Source: JANQIO01 sp036351375
GTDB lineage: Bacteria; Pseudomonadota; Gammaproteobacteria; Pseudomonadales; Halieaceae
Assembly (NCBI GenBank): GCA_036351375.1
Contig: JAZBOY010000055.1
Location: 1 to 30,797 of the forward strand
Direction of reading: 5' to 3'
DNA length: 30,797 nucleotides
The notes under the pieces were generated by a model that was given only the letters and a program-made list of their open reading frames with translations, searched no databases and was not told where the DNA came from. The position numbers were made by a program, and so were the translations under genes. How positions within the stretch are numbered: position 1 is the first letter of the stretch; every line of letters begins with the position of its first letter. Below, one piece after another: positions 1 to 10,378 of the stretch.

Positions 1-1042
1 AGCCGGTGGCCTTCAGGGACAGGTTGACGATGCGGTAGCCCTGGACCCGGTGGGGCAGGGTGTTGTGCTGGTACCAGCGGGCGAAGTCCCGGTTGTCGGC
101 CAGTTGGGCCTGCAGCGGCGCATTGTCCGCATCCGCGGGCAGGTCCTGGTAATCGGGCTCGGTGAAATAGCTTTTCGCACGCTCGATCTCATCCTGGGTG
201 AGGGTGGTGGGGCCATCCTTCAGCGCTTCCCACTCCTGTTCCACGCGTTCGCGGAAGGCCTCCACACCCATGGCCTTCACCAGGATCTTGATGCGGGCCT
301 TGTACTTGTTGTCCCGGCGTCCGAGCTGGTTGTATACCCGCAGGATGGACTCCAGGTAGGTCAGCAGGTGTTTCTTTTCCAGCCACTCGCAGATCACCTG
401 GCCAATCACCGGGGTGCGGCCGAGACCGCCGCCGGCCAGCACCTTGAAGCCGATCTCGCCGGCGTCATTGGGTACCAGCTCCAGGCCGATGTCATGGGCG
501 TGTATTGCCGCGCGATCGGTCTCGCTGGCGCAGACCGCAATCTTGAACTTGCGCGGCAGGAAGGCGAATTCCGGATGGAAGGTGCTCCACTGGCGAATGA
601 TCTCGCACCAGGGCCGGGGGTCCTCCAATTCGTCAGGGGCCACGCCGGCGAACTGGTCGGTGGTGGTATTGCGGATGCAGTTGCCGCTGGTCTGTATCGC
701 GTGCATCTCCACGCTGGCCAGCTCTGCCAGGATATCGGGCACGTCCTCCAGCAGCGGCCAGTTCAGCTGCATGTTCTGCCGTGTGGAAATATGGCCGTAG
801 CCCTTGTCGTATTCGCGGGAGATCTGCGCCAGCTTGCGCAACTGCCGGGTCGACAGCATGCCGTAGGGGATAGCAATGCGCAGCATGGGCGCCAGGCGCT
901 GCACATACAGGCCATTCTGCAGGCGCAGGGGCAGGAACTCGGCATCGGAAATCTCGCCCGCCAGGTAGCGCTGTGTCTGGTCACGGTACTGGGCGACGCG
1001 GTCGTCGATGATGCGCTGGTCTATCTCGTCGTAAACGTACAT
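1..1042 (-). CDS. cysI: Sulfite/nitrite reductase hemoprotein (CysI type), N-terminal part
   Basis: Assimilatory sulfite reductase reduces sulfite to sulfide with siroheme and a 4Fe-4S cluster, feeding cysteine synthesis in the cytoplasm. About 347 residues are visible; the family is about 550 residues, so the gene runs off the left edge and the C-terminal cluster cysteines are outside the window. The protein starts MYVYDEIDQRII, very close to the Pseudomonas-type single-chain CysI. It keeps GYGHISTRQNMQLNWP (siroheme-side ferredoxin-like half domain) and TSGNCIRNTTTDQFAGVAPDE. The ATG at 1042-1040 was chosen because it gives the family N-terminus; its ribosome site is weak. It is divergent from the small gene at 1195. 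Assignment to sulfite rather than nitrite reductase rests on this resemblance. Confidence 0.9.
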   Translation of the reverse strand, partial: MYVYDEIDQRIIDDRVAQYRDQTQRYLAGEISDAEFLPLRLQNGLYVQRLAPMLRIAIPYGMLSTRQLRKLAQISREYDKGYGHISTRQNMQLNWPLLEDVPDILAELASVEMHAIQTSGNCIRNTTTDQFAGVAPDELEDPRPWCEIIRQWSTFHPEFAFLPRKFKIAVCASETDRAAIHAHDIGLELVPNDAGEIGFKVLAGGGLGRTPVIGQVICEWLEKKHLLTYLESILRVYNQLGRRDNKYKARIKILVKAMGVEAFRERVEQEWEALKDGPTTLTQDEIERAKSYFTEPDYQDLPADADNAPLQAQLADNRDFARWYQHNTLPHRVQGYRIVNLSLKATG

Positions 1043-1109
1043 ATAACTACCGAAAACAGGGACGCGCTACCTTAGCAAAATTCAACCGGTCGCTGAACGC
1101 ACGAATGTG

Positions 1110-1121
1110 CATAAGCTTATG
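1110..1121. promoter_or_regulatory. 12-bp perfect palindrome between divergent genes
   Basis: CATAAGCTTATG is a perfect palindrome lying between the cysI start (1042) and the small gene start (1195). It is directly upstream of the strong -10 element at 1143-1148, roughly where an activator or repressor of either gene could bind. No regulator can be named from the sequence. It could be chance. Confidence 0.3.
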
Positions 1122-1139
1122 TGGAAACAGGAAATCTGC

Positions 1140-1148
1140 TGTTATAAT
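1140..1148 (+). promoter_or_regulatory. Extended -10 promoter of the 37-residue peptide gene
   Basis: TGTTATAAT is a consensus extended -10 (TG-N-TATAAT, with TATAAT at 1143-1148). There is no good -35 hexamer 17 bp upstream (1120-1125 reads TGTGGA), which is typical of extended -10 promoters. Transcription would start near 1155, giving a leader of about 40 nt before the ATG at 1195. Confidence 0.6.
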
Positions 1149-1194
1149 CCGCGCCCGTTCAGACTCGCACTTGAAGCATTCAACGGGGGAAACC

Positions 1195-1308
1195 ATGACC
1201 GAACAAAAAGATTCCGGCGACGCGCGCGCTGACGCCATCGCCACCACCGCCATCGTGGCCATCATCATCGCGACAGTCGTGTTCTGGCTGTCCGGCTTGC
1301 CTTCCTGA
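1195..1308 (+). CDS. Small single-span membrane peptide (37 aa), unknown function
   Basis: I do not recognise the family. The peptide has an acidic, polar N-terminus (MTEQKDSGDARADAIA) followed by one hydrophobic segment of about 20 residues (roughly 16-33, rich in Ala, Ile and Val) ending WLSGLPS, so it is probably a one-pass inner-membrane protein with a cytoplasmic N-terminus. The ATG at 1195 was chosen because CGGGGGAAACC places a purine-rich ribosome site just upstream. The open frame extends to 1105, but that upstream part lies before the predicted transcript start. A consensus extended -10 lies about 50 bp upstream. It is divergent from cysI and convergent with the DUF2970 gene. Confidence 0.6.
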   Translation: MTEQKDSGDARADAIATTAIVAIIIATVVFWLSGLPS

Positions 1309-1393
1309 CGCGCAAAGCCTTCCTCGGGCAGGCGTCGCGGTTCAGCGGCGCCGCACCCATCTCATCCCTGCAGATTTCGACAGCGACTCGCGC

Positions 1394-1666
1394 CTAGCGA
1401 GCGTTGCTCAACACGGTGCTTACCACCAGGTAAAGGGCACCGATAAACAGCACGGTAAAAATGATGCCCGCGGCAATGAACGGGCCGAAGCTGCCGCGGG
1501 TGAAGTCGCGCTCGCGGTTGCGGCTGCTCTGCACGCCGAAGGCGGCGGCCAGGACGCTGCCGACTACTTGCAGGGGGTTGGGGGGCTTGCCCGCAGGTTT
1601 GTCGCCCTGCGGCTCCACTTCCTCGTTTGCAGGTTGCTCGGTGGGTTGAGTCGGGTTGCCGGCCAT
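1394..1666 (-). CDS. DUF2970 family membrane protein
   Basis: This 90-residue protein has a Pro/Glu-rich N-terminal tail (1-30), then the DUF2970 core. The core has a conserved block around LAAAFGVQSSRNRERDF, and then GSFGPFIAAG runs into a single hydrophobic segment (about residues 63-86). One inner-membrane span is expected; its function is unknown. The start codon at 1666-1664 lies 2 bp after the metH stop (1669-1671), so it is almost certainly co-transcribed with metH and probably translationally coupled. Nothing in the sequence explains a link to methionine synthesis. Confidence 0.8.
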   Translation of the reverse strand: MAGNPTQPTEQPANEEVEPQGDKPAGKPPNPLQVVGSVLAAAFGVQSSRNRERDFTRGSFGPFIAAGIIFTVLFIGALYLVVSTVLSNAR

Positions 1667-1668
1667 GC

Positions 1669-5352
<3,684 letters not shown>

Positions 5353-5380
5353 AATTCCGTTCCAACCACAGCAGCGGCGC

Positions 5381-5409
5381 AGTCTAGCAAAGGGGCTCAG
5401 CTATATCAA
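5381..5409 (-). promoter_or_regulatory. metH promoter
   Basis: Reading the minus strand, a -35 TTGATA (5409-5404), a 17-bp spacer and a -10 TAGACT (5386-5381) form a good sigma-70 promoter. It would start transcription near 5374, about 20 nt before the metH ATG. The -35 box lies inside the right-hand half, as read on this strand, of a large palindrome. Confidence 0.6.
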
Positions 5410-5424
5410 AATATATTGATATAG
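5401..5424. promoter_or_regulatory. Palindromic operator candidate overlapping the metH -35 box
   Basis: CTATATCAA (5401-5409) and TTGATATAG (5416-5424) are perfect 9-bp inverted arms separated by 6 bp. This AT-only centre stands out in GC-rich DNA. Its overlap with the metH -35 suggests a repressor site. It does not match the MetR pattern TGAA-N5-TTCA. ArsR-family SahR is a known regulator of metH and ahcY in Proteobacteria and is a plausible owner, but I could not check its motif. Confidence 0.55.
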
Positions 5425-5481
5425 ATTTCAGGGCTGCAGGAATACCCGGTTTGAGGCCTCGCATTGCAAGACTTGCTTGTC

Positions 5482-5487
5482 TATAAT
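5482..5487 (+). promoter_or_regulatory. nfuA -10 box
   Basis: TATAAT is a perfect -10 hexamer 73 bp upstream of the nfuA ATG. I see no good -35 at the right distance. The last two bases overlap the IscR-like site, as expected of a promoter that depends on or is repressed by a regulator. Confidence 0.5.
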
Positions 5488-5510
5488 ACCCGACCAAATT
5501 ACTTGGTTAA
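5486..5510 (+). promoter_or_regulatory. IscR type-1-like operator of nfuA
   Basis: The 25 bases match 20 of 25 positions of the E. coli IscR type-1 consensus as I remember it. The core is GACCAAATTACTTGG, with ACCAA and TTGGT arms around a 5-bp centre. The site starts within the -10 box and would block the promoter when bound by 2Fe-2S IscR. In E. coli, nfuA (yhgI) is a known IscR type-1 target, so the position makes biological sense. No iscR gene is in this window. Confidence 0.6.
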
Positions 5511-5559
5511 ATTTTGCTCACGGGTGCCATACAGGCACGAGGACGAGGACTGCGGTTTT

Positions 5560-6135
5560 ATGGTCACTATCACTGAATCGGCCCAGGAATACCTGGCGGA
5601 GCTGCTCTCCAAGCAGGAAGACACGCTGGGCGTCAGGGTGTTCATCAACCAGCCCGGCACGCCGCGGGCAGAGACCTGCATAGCCTACTGCCGGGAGGGC
5701 GACGTCCAGCCCGACGATGAGGAGAAGAAGTACGACAAGTTCAGCGCCTGGTTCGAGGGGCGCAGCCTGCCTTATCTCGAGGACGCGCTGGTGGATTATG
5801 CCAAGGACCGCATGGGTGGCCAGCTGACCATCAAGGCACCCAATTCGAAGATGCCCAGGGTAGACGACAACAGCCCGATTGAAGATCGCATCAACTACTT
5901 GCTCTACAACGAAGTGAACCCCGCCCTGGCCGCCCATGGTGGTGAGGTGTCCCTCGTAGAAGTCACTGACGATAATTTCGCCGTGCTGCAGTTCGGCGGC
6001 GGTTGCCAGGGCTGTGGGATGGTAGACGCCACATTGAAGGGCGGGGTGGAAAAGACCCTGCTGGAGCAGCTGCCGCAGTTGGCAGGTGTCAGGGATATTA
6101 CTGATCACTCCGATCGGTCTAACGCATATTATTAA
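5560..6135 (+). CDS. nfuA: Fe-S biogenesis protein NfuA
   Basis: NfuA carries and delivers 4Fe-4S clusters to apoproteins, especially under oxidative stress or iron shortage. The 191-residue protein has an N-terminal degenerate A-type carrier domain (about 1-95) and a C-terminal Nfu domain (about 105-185). Cluster cysteines are Cys149 and Cys152 in FGGGCQGCGMVD, the same numbers as in E. coli. It ends AYY, like the SYY end of E. coli NfuA, so the TAA at 6133-6135 is the natural end. The ATG at 5560 was chosen because it gives the family N-terminus; an in-frame TTG at 5464 lies before the promoter -10. The leader carries an IscR-like site. Confidence 0.97.
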   Translation: MVTITESAQEYLAELLSKQEDTLGVRVFINQPGTPRAETCIAYCREGDVQPDDEEKKYDKFSAWFEGRSLPYLEDALVDYAKDRMGGQLTIKAPNSKMPRVDDNSPIEDRINYLLYNEVNPALAAHGGEVSLVEVTDDNFAVLQFGGGCQGCGMVDATLKGGVEKTLLEQLPQLAGVRDITDHSDRSNAYY

Positions 6136-6136
6136 G

Positions 6137-6484
6137 ACCGCTCATTTTATGAGCCTCAAGTGCCTGTTGAGGCGCTAGGTGGCCTTTCTAGCCAGTACCG
6201 CTCATTTTTTGCGCCTCAGACGACTTTCGAGGCGCTAGATGACCTCTCTAGCCAGTACCGCTCATTGATTGCGCCTCAGACAACTTTCGAGGCGCTAGAC
6301 AACCTTTCTAGCCAGTACCGCTCATTGATTGCGCCTCAGACAGCTTCCGAGGAGTTCTCTATACAACCGCTTTACGTCAGTGCCTCAAATGCCTGCCAGG
6401 CGCTAGCTCACCGAATTAGCCAGCAGCGCTTGGTATCTGCACCTCAAATACCTCTCGAGGCGGCAGGCCGCTTTTCCAGCCAAT
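6137..6484. repeat. Tandem array of 60-bp units, each with two hairpins
   Basis: This array fills the gap between convergent nfuA and the DAHP synthase gene and begins one base after the nfuA stop. Units start at 6137, 6197, 6257, 6317 (truncated to 49 bp), 6366 and 6425. The second and third are about 90% identical, the first is close, and the last two are diverged. Each good unit has GCGCCTC paired with GAGGCGC (7-bp stem, 11-nt loop; 6271-6277 with 6289-6295 in unit three) and GCTAGA paired with TCTAGC (6294-6299 with 6307-6312). CTAG, normally rare in such genomes, occurs seven times between 6175 and 6406. The frame shared with nfuA stays open to 6498. A degenerate tail may run up to the stop at 6523. 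It is possibly an intergenic REP-like or bidirectional terminator array. Confidence 0.9.
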
Positions 6485-6522
6485 ACAGCTTGTTCTGAGC
6501 GCATATTCTGTTCGCCTCGTGC

Positions 6523-7602
6523 CTAGCGGTTGGGGAGGACGTCCTTGAGTTTGTCGCGCATGCTGCGGATGGCGGATTCGGTGGTGGGCCAGTCGATGCA
6601 GCCGTCGGTGACGGACACGCCGTACTGGAGCTGGGAGAGGTCTTCGGGAATGGACTGGTTGCCGGCGCCGATGTTGCTTTCGACCATCAGGCCGACGATC
6701 GAGCGATTTCCTTCCAGCACCTGGTTGGACACGTTGTCCATCACCAGGGGCTGCAATTCCGGCTGTTTGTTGGAGTTGGCGTGGGAGCAGTCCACCATGA
6801 TGCTGGGCGCCACGCCGGCCTGTTCCAGTTCATCCTCACACAGCTTTACGTGGACCGAGTCGTAATTGGGCCCGGCGCTGCCGCCGCGCAGCACCACGTG
6901 GCCGTAGGCATTGCCGGTGGTCTTGATGACGGCGACTTCGCCGGCCGGGTTGATGCCGAGGAAACGGTGCGGCTTGGACACTGACTTCAGGGCATTGATC
7001 GCCACCTGCAGGCCGCCGTCCGTGCCATTTTTGAAGCCCACGGCGGAAGACAGGCCGCTGGCCATCTCCCTGTGGGTCTGGGACTCCGTGGTGCGGGCGC
7101 CGATGGCCGACCAGCTGATGCAGTCAGCCAGGTACTGTGGGGAGATCGGATCCAGGGCCTCGGTGGAGGTGGGAAGCCCCAGCTCGAGAATATCCAGCAT
7201 GAGCTTACGGCCGATGTGCAGCCCATCCTCGATCTTGAAGGAGTCGTTCATGTAAGGATCGTTGATCAGGCCTTTCCAACCCACGGTGGTGCGCGGCTTT
7301 TCAAAGTAAACGCGCATCACCAGGTACAGGGTGTCAGCGACCTCATCCGCCAGGGCCTTGAGACGCCGCGCGTAGTCCATGGCGGCGTCGATATCGTGGA
7401 TAGAGCAGGGGCCCACCACCAGAAACATGCGGTGGTCGCGGCGGTCGAGAATGTCGCGTATCACCTGCCGACTGGCGGCCAGTGTCTTAGAGGCGGCCTC
7501 AGACAGGGGCAGCTCCTCTTTGAGGGCTTCCGGCGTCGTGAGAACCTCATAGGCTTCTACATTGACGTTATCAACTTTTACCTGGCTCATGCTCTTGTCC
7601 AT
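6523..7602 (-). CDS. 3-Deoxy-7-phosphoheptulonate (DAHP) synthase, class I
   Basis: This enzyme condenses phosphoenolpyruvate and erythrose 4-phosphate, the first step of the shikimate pathway to aromatic amino acids. The 359 residues carry the AroF/G/H signatures VGPCSIHD, MRVYFEKPRTTVGWKGLIND, IGARTTESQTHREMASGLS, GFKNGTDG and VDCSHANS. It most resembles the Pseudomonas protein often called AroF1, for example LPTSTEALDPISPQYL. Which aromatic amino acid inhibits it cannot be read from the sequence, so I give no symbol. The ATG at 7602 and an in-frame ATG at 7590 are both possible starts, each with a modest purine-rich stretch upstream. It is convergent with nfuA across the repeat array and divergent from the repair operon. 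Confidence 0.95.
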   Translation of the reverse strand: MDKSMSQVKVDNVNVEAYEVLTTPEALKEELPLSEAASKTLAASRQVIRDILDRRDHRMFLVVGPCSIHDIDAAMDYARRLKALADEVADTLYLVMRVYFEKPRTTVGWKGLINDPYMNDSFKIEDGLHIGRKLMLDILELGLPTSTEALDPISPQYLADCISWSAIGARTTESQTHREMASGLSSAVGFKNGTDGGLQVAINALKSVSKPHRFLGINPAGEVAVIKTTGNAYGHVVLRGGSAGPNYDSVHVKLCEDELEQAGVAPSIMVDCSHANSNKQPELQPLVMDNVSNQVLEGNRSIVGLMVESNIGAGNQSIPEDLSQLQYGVSVTDGCIDWPTTESAIRSMRDKLKDVLPNR

Positions 7603-7720
7603 TGCCGCCTGCCAATACTCCTGACCAATACCCCTGAGCAGCCCCGTGGGTGGTCGCCCGATTCGGAGGGGGCGCTATTCTATAGAAAACCCGCAGGTTA
7701 GAATACCGGGGCACTGCAGG

Positions 7721-10378
7721 ATGCTCGTGAACTCCGAATTCAACTTCTATCCACTGGACGCCCTGGTCGAGCCGCTCTCGGCCAATGCTCCCATACTGAC
7801 CCCCAACCACCGCCTGGCGCGGCGCATCCGGCTGGCCTGGGGCCGGTACCAGGGAGAGCAGGGCCGCAGCGCCTGGACTAGCCCGCGTGCCATGTCACTG
7901 GAGCACTGGTGGCAGACCTGCTACCGGCAGCGCTGTCTGGCAGGTGACAGCTTGCCGGGACTGCTCAACCCGCAACAGGAGCGTGCCCTGTGGTTGCAGT
8001 GCGTGGAAGCCTCCGATCAGGTCACCCTGCTGCGGCCCGCGGTAGCCGCCGAACTCGCCGCGGATGCCTGGCGTAACCTGACCCTTTGGAAAATCGACTG
8101 GCGCGACGCCGCCACTGCCCAGCAGTTCCTTTTTGCCGAGGACACGGAGATCTTTCTCGACTGGGCGGCCCGCTTCGACACCGCCCTTGCGAGGCTCGAT
8201 CTGGCGCCGCTAGCGACCCTGGTCGCGCAGCTCGCGCAGGCCTGTCCTGAATCCTGCATCTGGCTGGCGGAGTTTGATGAACTGCCGCCACTCTACCGGT
8301 CAGCCCTTCAGTCCCAGGCCGGGAAACTGGTGGAACACCGGGCGGAAAAAGCAAGCGCGCAATGCTTTCTACAGCCCTGTCCCTCACATCGGGACGAACT
8401 GGAAGCCGCCGCCCGCTGGGCCCATCAGCAGCATACGGAAGCACCGCAGCGCCGTATCGGCATCCTGCTGCCCCAGCTGCAGCAGGAACGCGGAGAGATA
8501 GAGCGCCTGCTGGCAAGGGAGTTCGATAGCGATCATCGCCGGCCCGATTCACTGCCGGTGAACTTCTCCGCGGGAACGCCACTGGCAGACTGCGGGCCGG
8601 TCCGCGCGGCCCTGTCACTGCTGCGCCTTCCGGTGCGCGACCAGACCCTGGCCGAACTGGGCCAGGTATTTACCACCCGCTACCGGTACCGGGATGAGCA
8701 GGCCGCCGAAGAGCTGGCCTGGGCACGGCTCATCGATGATGCCCGTGAGCCGGTATCACCCGCTGCATTGCGAGGCGCGCTGGGCCGGGCGACATCGGGT
8801 GAGAGCGGAGCGCCTGATGCTCACGCCGGGCTCGCCGCGGTGTTGCTGAATGCCGGCGATCCGCGTGGGTTGAGAACAGCACAGCCCATGGAACAGTGGC
8901 CACAGCTATTCACGGAGCTGTTGACGGAGTTTGGCTGGCCTGGTCCGGGTCCCCTGGACTCACTCGAGTTCCAACAGGTTGAGCAATTCCATGCCGTGCT
9001 GGCGCAGCTGGCCACGCTCACACCGGTCATTCCCGAGCCCGACTATCGCGGCGCCCTGGCAGCCCTGGAGCAGCTCTGCAGCCACGCCCCGTTCCAGCCT
9101 CAGACTCCTGACGCACCCATCCAGGTGCTGGGCACGCTGGAAGCCGCCGGGCTGCAGTTTGACGCAATCTGGATTTGCAACATGGGGGCGGGTGAATGGC
9201 CGCCGGCTGCCAGGCCCAATCCGTTCGTCCCGGTGCAAATGCAGCGTAACGCCGGCATGCCCCATGCGGATGCACGGCGCGAACTGGCCTATGCAGAGCA
9301 GCTGCTAGCGCATCTCGAGAGCTCCACGCGGCTGCTGGTGGCAAGCTACGCGAGTCTCGAGGAGGAAGTGAGCGTGGCACCCAGCGCGCTGGTTGCCGGG
9401 TTCGAACAGCTGCCGGAAGTGGCAGCCAGGTACTGGCCCGGTTACTGGCAACGCGCCGGGCAAGGATCCCTGGAGTCTGTTCCCGTACGCGCGGCACCGG
9501 CAGTGGCGACGGAGGAAGCTGGCTTGATTCGCGGCGGCAGCGCCATTCTCGGCAACCAGGCCCAGTGCCCGTTCCGGGCATTTGCCCGGCACCGACTCGG
9601 CGCACATCCGCTGCCAGAGCCCGAGGCGGCACTGGGAGCCGCCGATCGCGGCGCGATTCTGCACGAGGCGCTCTACCACCTGTGGGGAGAACTCGAGGAT
9701 TCCCAGGCACTGCGGGCGCTGGATGAACCGGCGCGACGGCTGTTGGCAACACGGAGCGCCGAGACGGCCATCGAAAGCTTTCGCCAGGGCAGGGGGCGCA
9801 GGGAGAATCCCGGCCTGCTGCGCCTCGAACAGGCGCGCCTGGTAGAGCTAATGGTCAGCTGGCTGGCCGTCGAGGCCGAGCGCGCAGACTTTACCGTCAG
9901 CGCCCGCGAGGAACGTCACGAGATAGGCTTCGGCGACCTGTCCATCACCCTGCGGGTAGACCGCATCGACCAACTCGCCGACGGGCGCAAGCTGCTTATT
10001 GACTACAAGACCGGCGATGCCAAAACCCGGCTTTGGCTGGGCCAGCGCCCGGAAGACCCACAGTTGCCCCTCTACGCCCAGCTGCTGCCGCCAGAGGAGG
10101 TGGAAGGGGTTGGCTTTGGCGTGCTGCGCCACAGTGCCATCGAGTACCGGGGCCTGGCTCGCGGTGATCAGGGCGGTGGCCTGAGCGGGGATGTTGCCGG
10201 CGCGAGTGCGAAAACCGATACGGAACTACCCGACTGGGACAGCCTGCAGGCCCATTGGGCGGCCGCACTCAAGGCGCTGGCCCAGGAGTTCCTCGATGGG
10301 CATGCCGCGGTCCAACCGCTGGACCCACGCCGCACCTGCACCTTCTGCGGCCTGGAGGGCCTGTGTCGAATCCGGTAA
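7721..10378 (+). CDS. AddB-like PD-(D/E)XK nuclease, probable DNA repair protein
   Basis: This is probably the nuclease-bearing partner of the following AddA-like helicase, processing double-strand ends for recombination. The 885-residue protein begins with an inactive-looking helicase-like region (ILTPNHRLARRIRLAW in place of a Walker A motif; no GKT). The C-terminal nuclease has RGAILHEALYHLW, LRVDRIDQL and LLIDYKTG (Asp761, Lys763), then PQLPLYAQLL. Four cysteines (Cys616 in AQCPFRAF; Cys873, Cys876 and Cys882 in CTFCGLEGLC) fit the AddB/Cas4-type 4Fe-4S cluster. The start could be ATG 7721 or GTG 7727; AGGA at 7718-7721 favours the GTG, a difference of two residues. It overlaps the next gene by 16 nt. 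Confidence 0.85.
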   Translation: MLVNSEFNFYPLDALVEPLSANAPILTPNHRLARRIRLAWGRYQGEQGRSAWTSPRAMSLEHWWQTCYRQRCLAGDSLPGLLNPQQERALWLQCVEASDQVTLLRPAVAAELAADAWRNLTLWKIDWRDAATAQQFLFAEDTEIFLDWAARFDTALARLDLAPLATLVAQLAQACPESCIWLAEFDELPPLYRSALQSQAGKLVEHRAEKASAQCFLQPCPSHRDELEAAARWAHQQHTEAPQRRIGILLPQLQQERGEIERLLAREFDSDHRRPDSLPVNFSAGTPLADCGPVRAALSLLRLPVRDQTLAELGQVFTTRYRYRDEQAAEELAWARLIDDAREPVSPAALRGALGRATSGESGAPDAHAGLAAVLLNAGDPRGLRTAQPMEQWPQLFTELLTEFGWPGPGPLDSLEFQQVEQFHAVLAQLATLTPVIPEPDYRGALAALEQLCSHAPFQPQTPDAPIQVLGTLEAAGLQFDAIWICNMGAGEWPPAARPNPFVPVQMQRNAGMPHADARRELAYAEQLLAHLESSTRLLVASYASLEEEVSVAPSALVAGFEQLPEVAARYWPGYWQRAGQGSLESVPVRAAPAVATEEAGLIRGGSAILGNQAQCPFRAFARHRLGAHPLPEPEAALGAADRGAILHEALYHLWGELEDSQALRALDEPARRLLATRSAETAIESFRQGRGRRENPGLLRLEQARLVELMVSWLAVEAERADFTVSAREERHEIGFGDLSITLRVDRIDQLADGRKLLIDYKTGDAKTRLWLGQRPEDPQLPLYAQLLPPEEVEGVGFGVLRHSAIEYRGLARGDQGGGLSGDVAGASAKTDTELPDWDSLQAHWAAALKALAQEFLDGHAAVQPLDPRRTCTFCGLEGLCRIR

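Noticed and set aside
50..1075. Long open frame on the plus strand (341 codons) opposite cysI
   Set aside because: It is antisense to a clear CysI coding sequence, has no recognisable domain, and reflects high GC codon bias.
6137..6484. CRISPR array
   Set aside because: The units are contiguous 60-bp repeats with no unique spacers between them, and no cas genes are near.
6133..6498. nfuA as a longer, disrupted gene with a repeat tail
   Set aside because: NfuA ends AYY exactly where E. coli NfuA ends SYY, so the TAA is natural; a premature stop is not needed to explain it.
7646..7720. Upstream extension of the AddB-like gene and the palindrome TTCTATAGAA at 7678-7687
   Set aside because: The extension has no ribosome site and an Arg-rich, non-family sequence. 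The palindrome has -10-like boxes on both strands, but no -35 at proper spacing, so I do not call a promoter.
10255..10362. Upstream extension of the AddA-like gene inside the AddB-like gene
   Set aside because: The family N-terminus is just before the Walker A motif, and GTG 10363 has GGAGGG upstream. The extension is low-complexity out-of-frame sequence.
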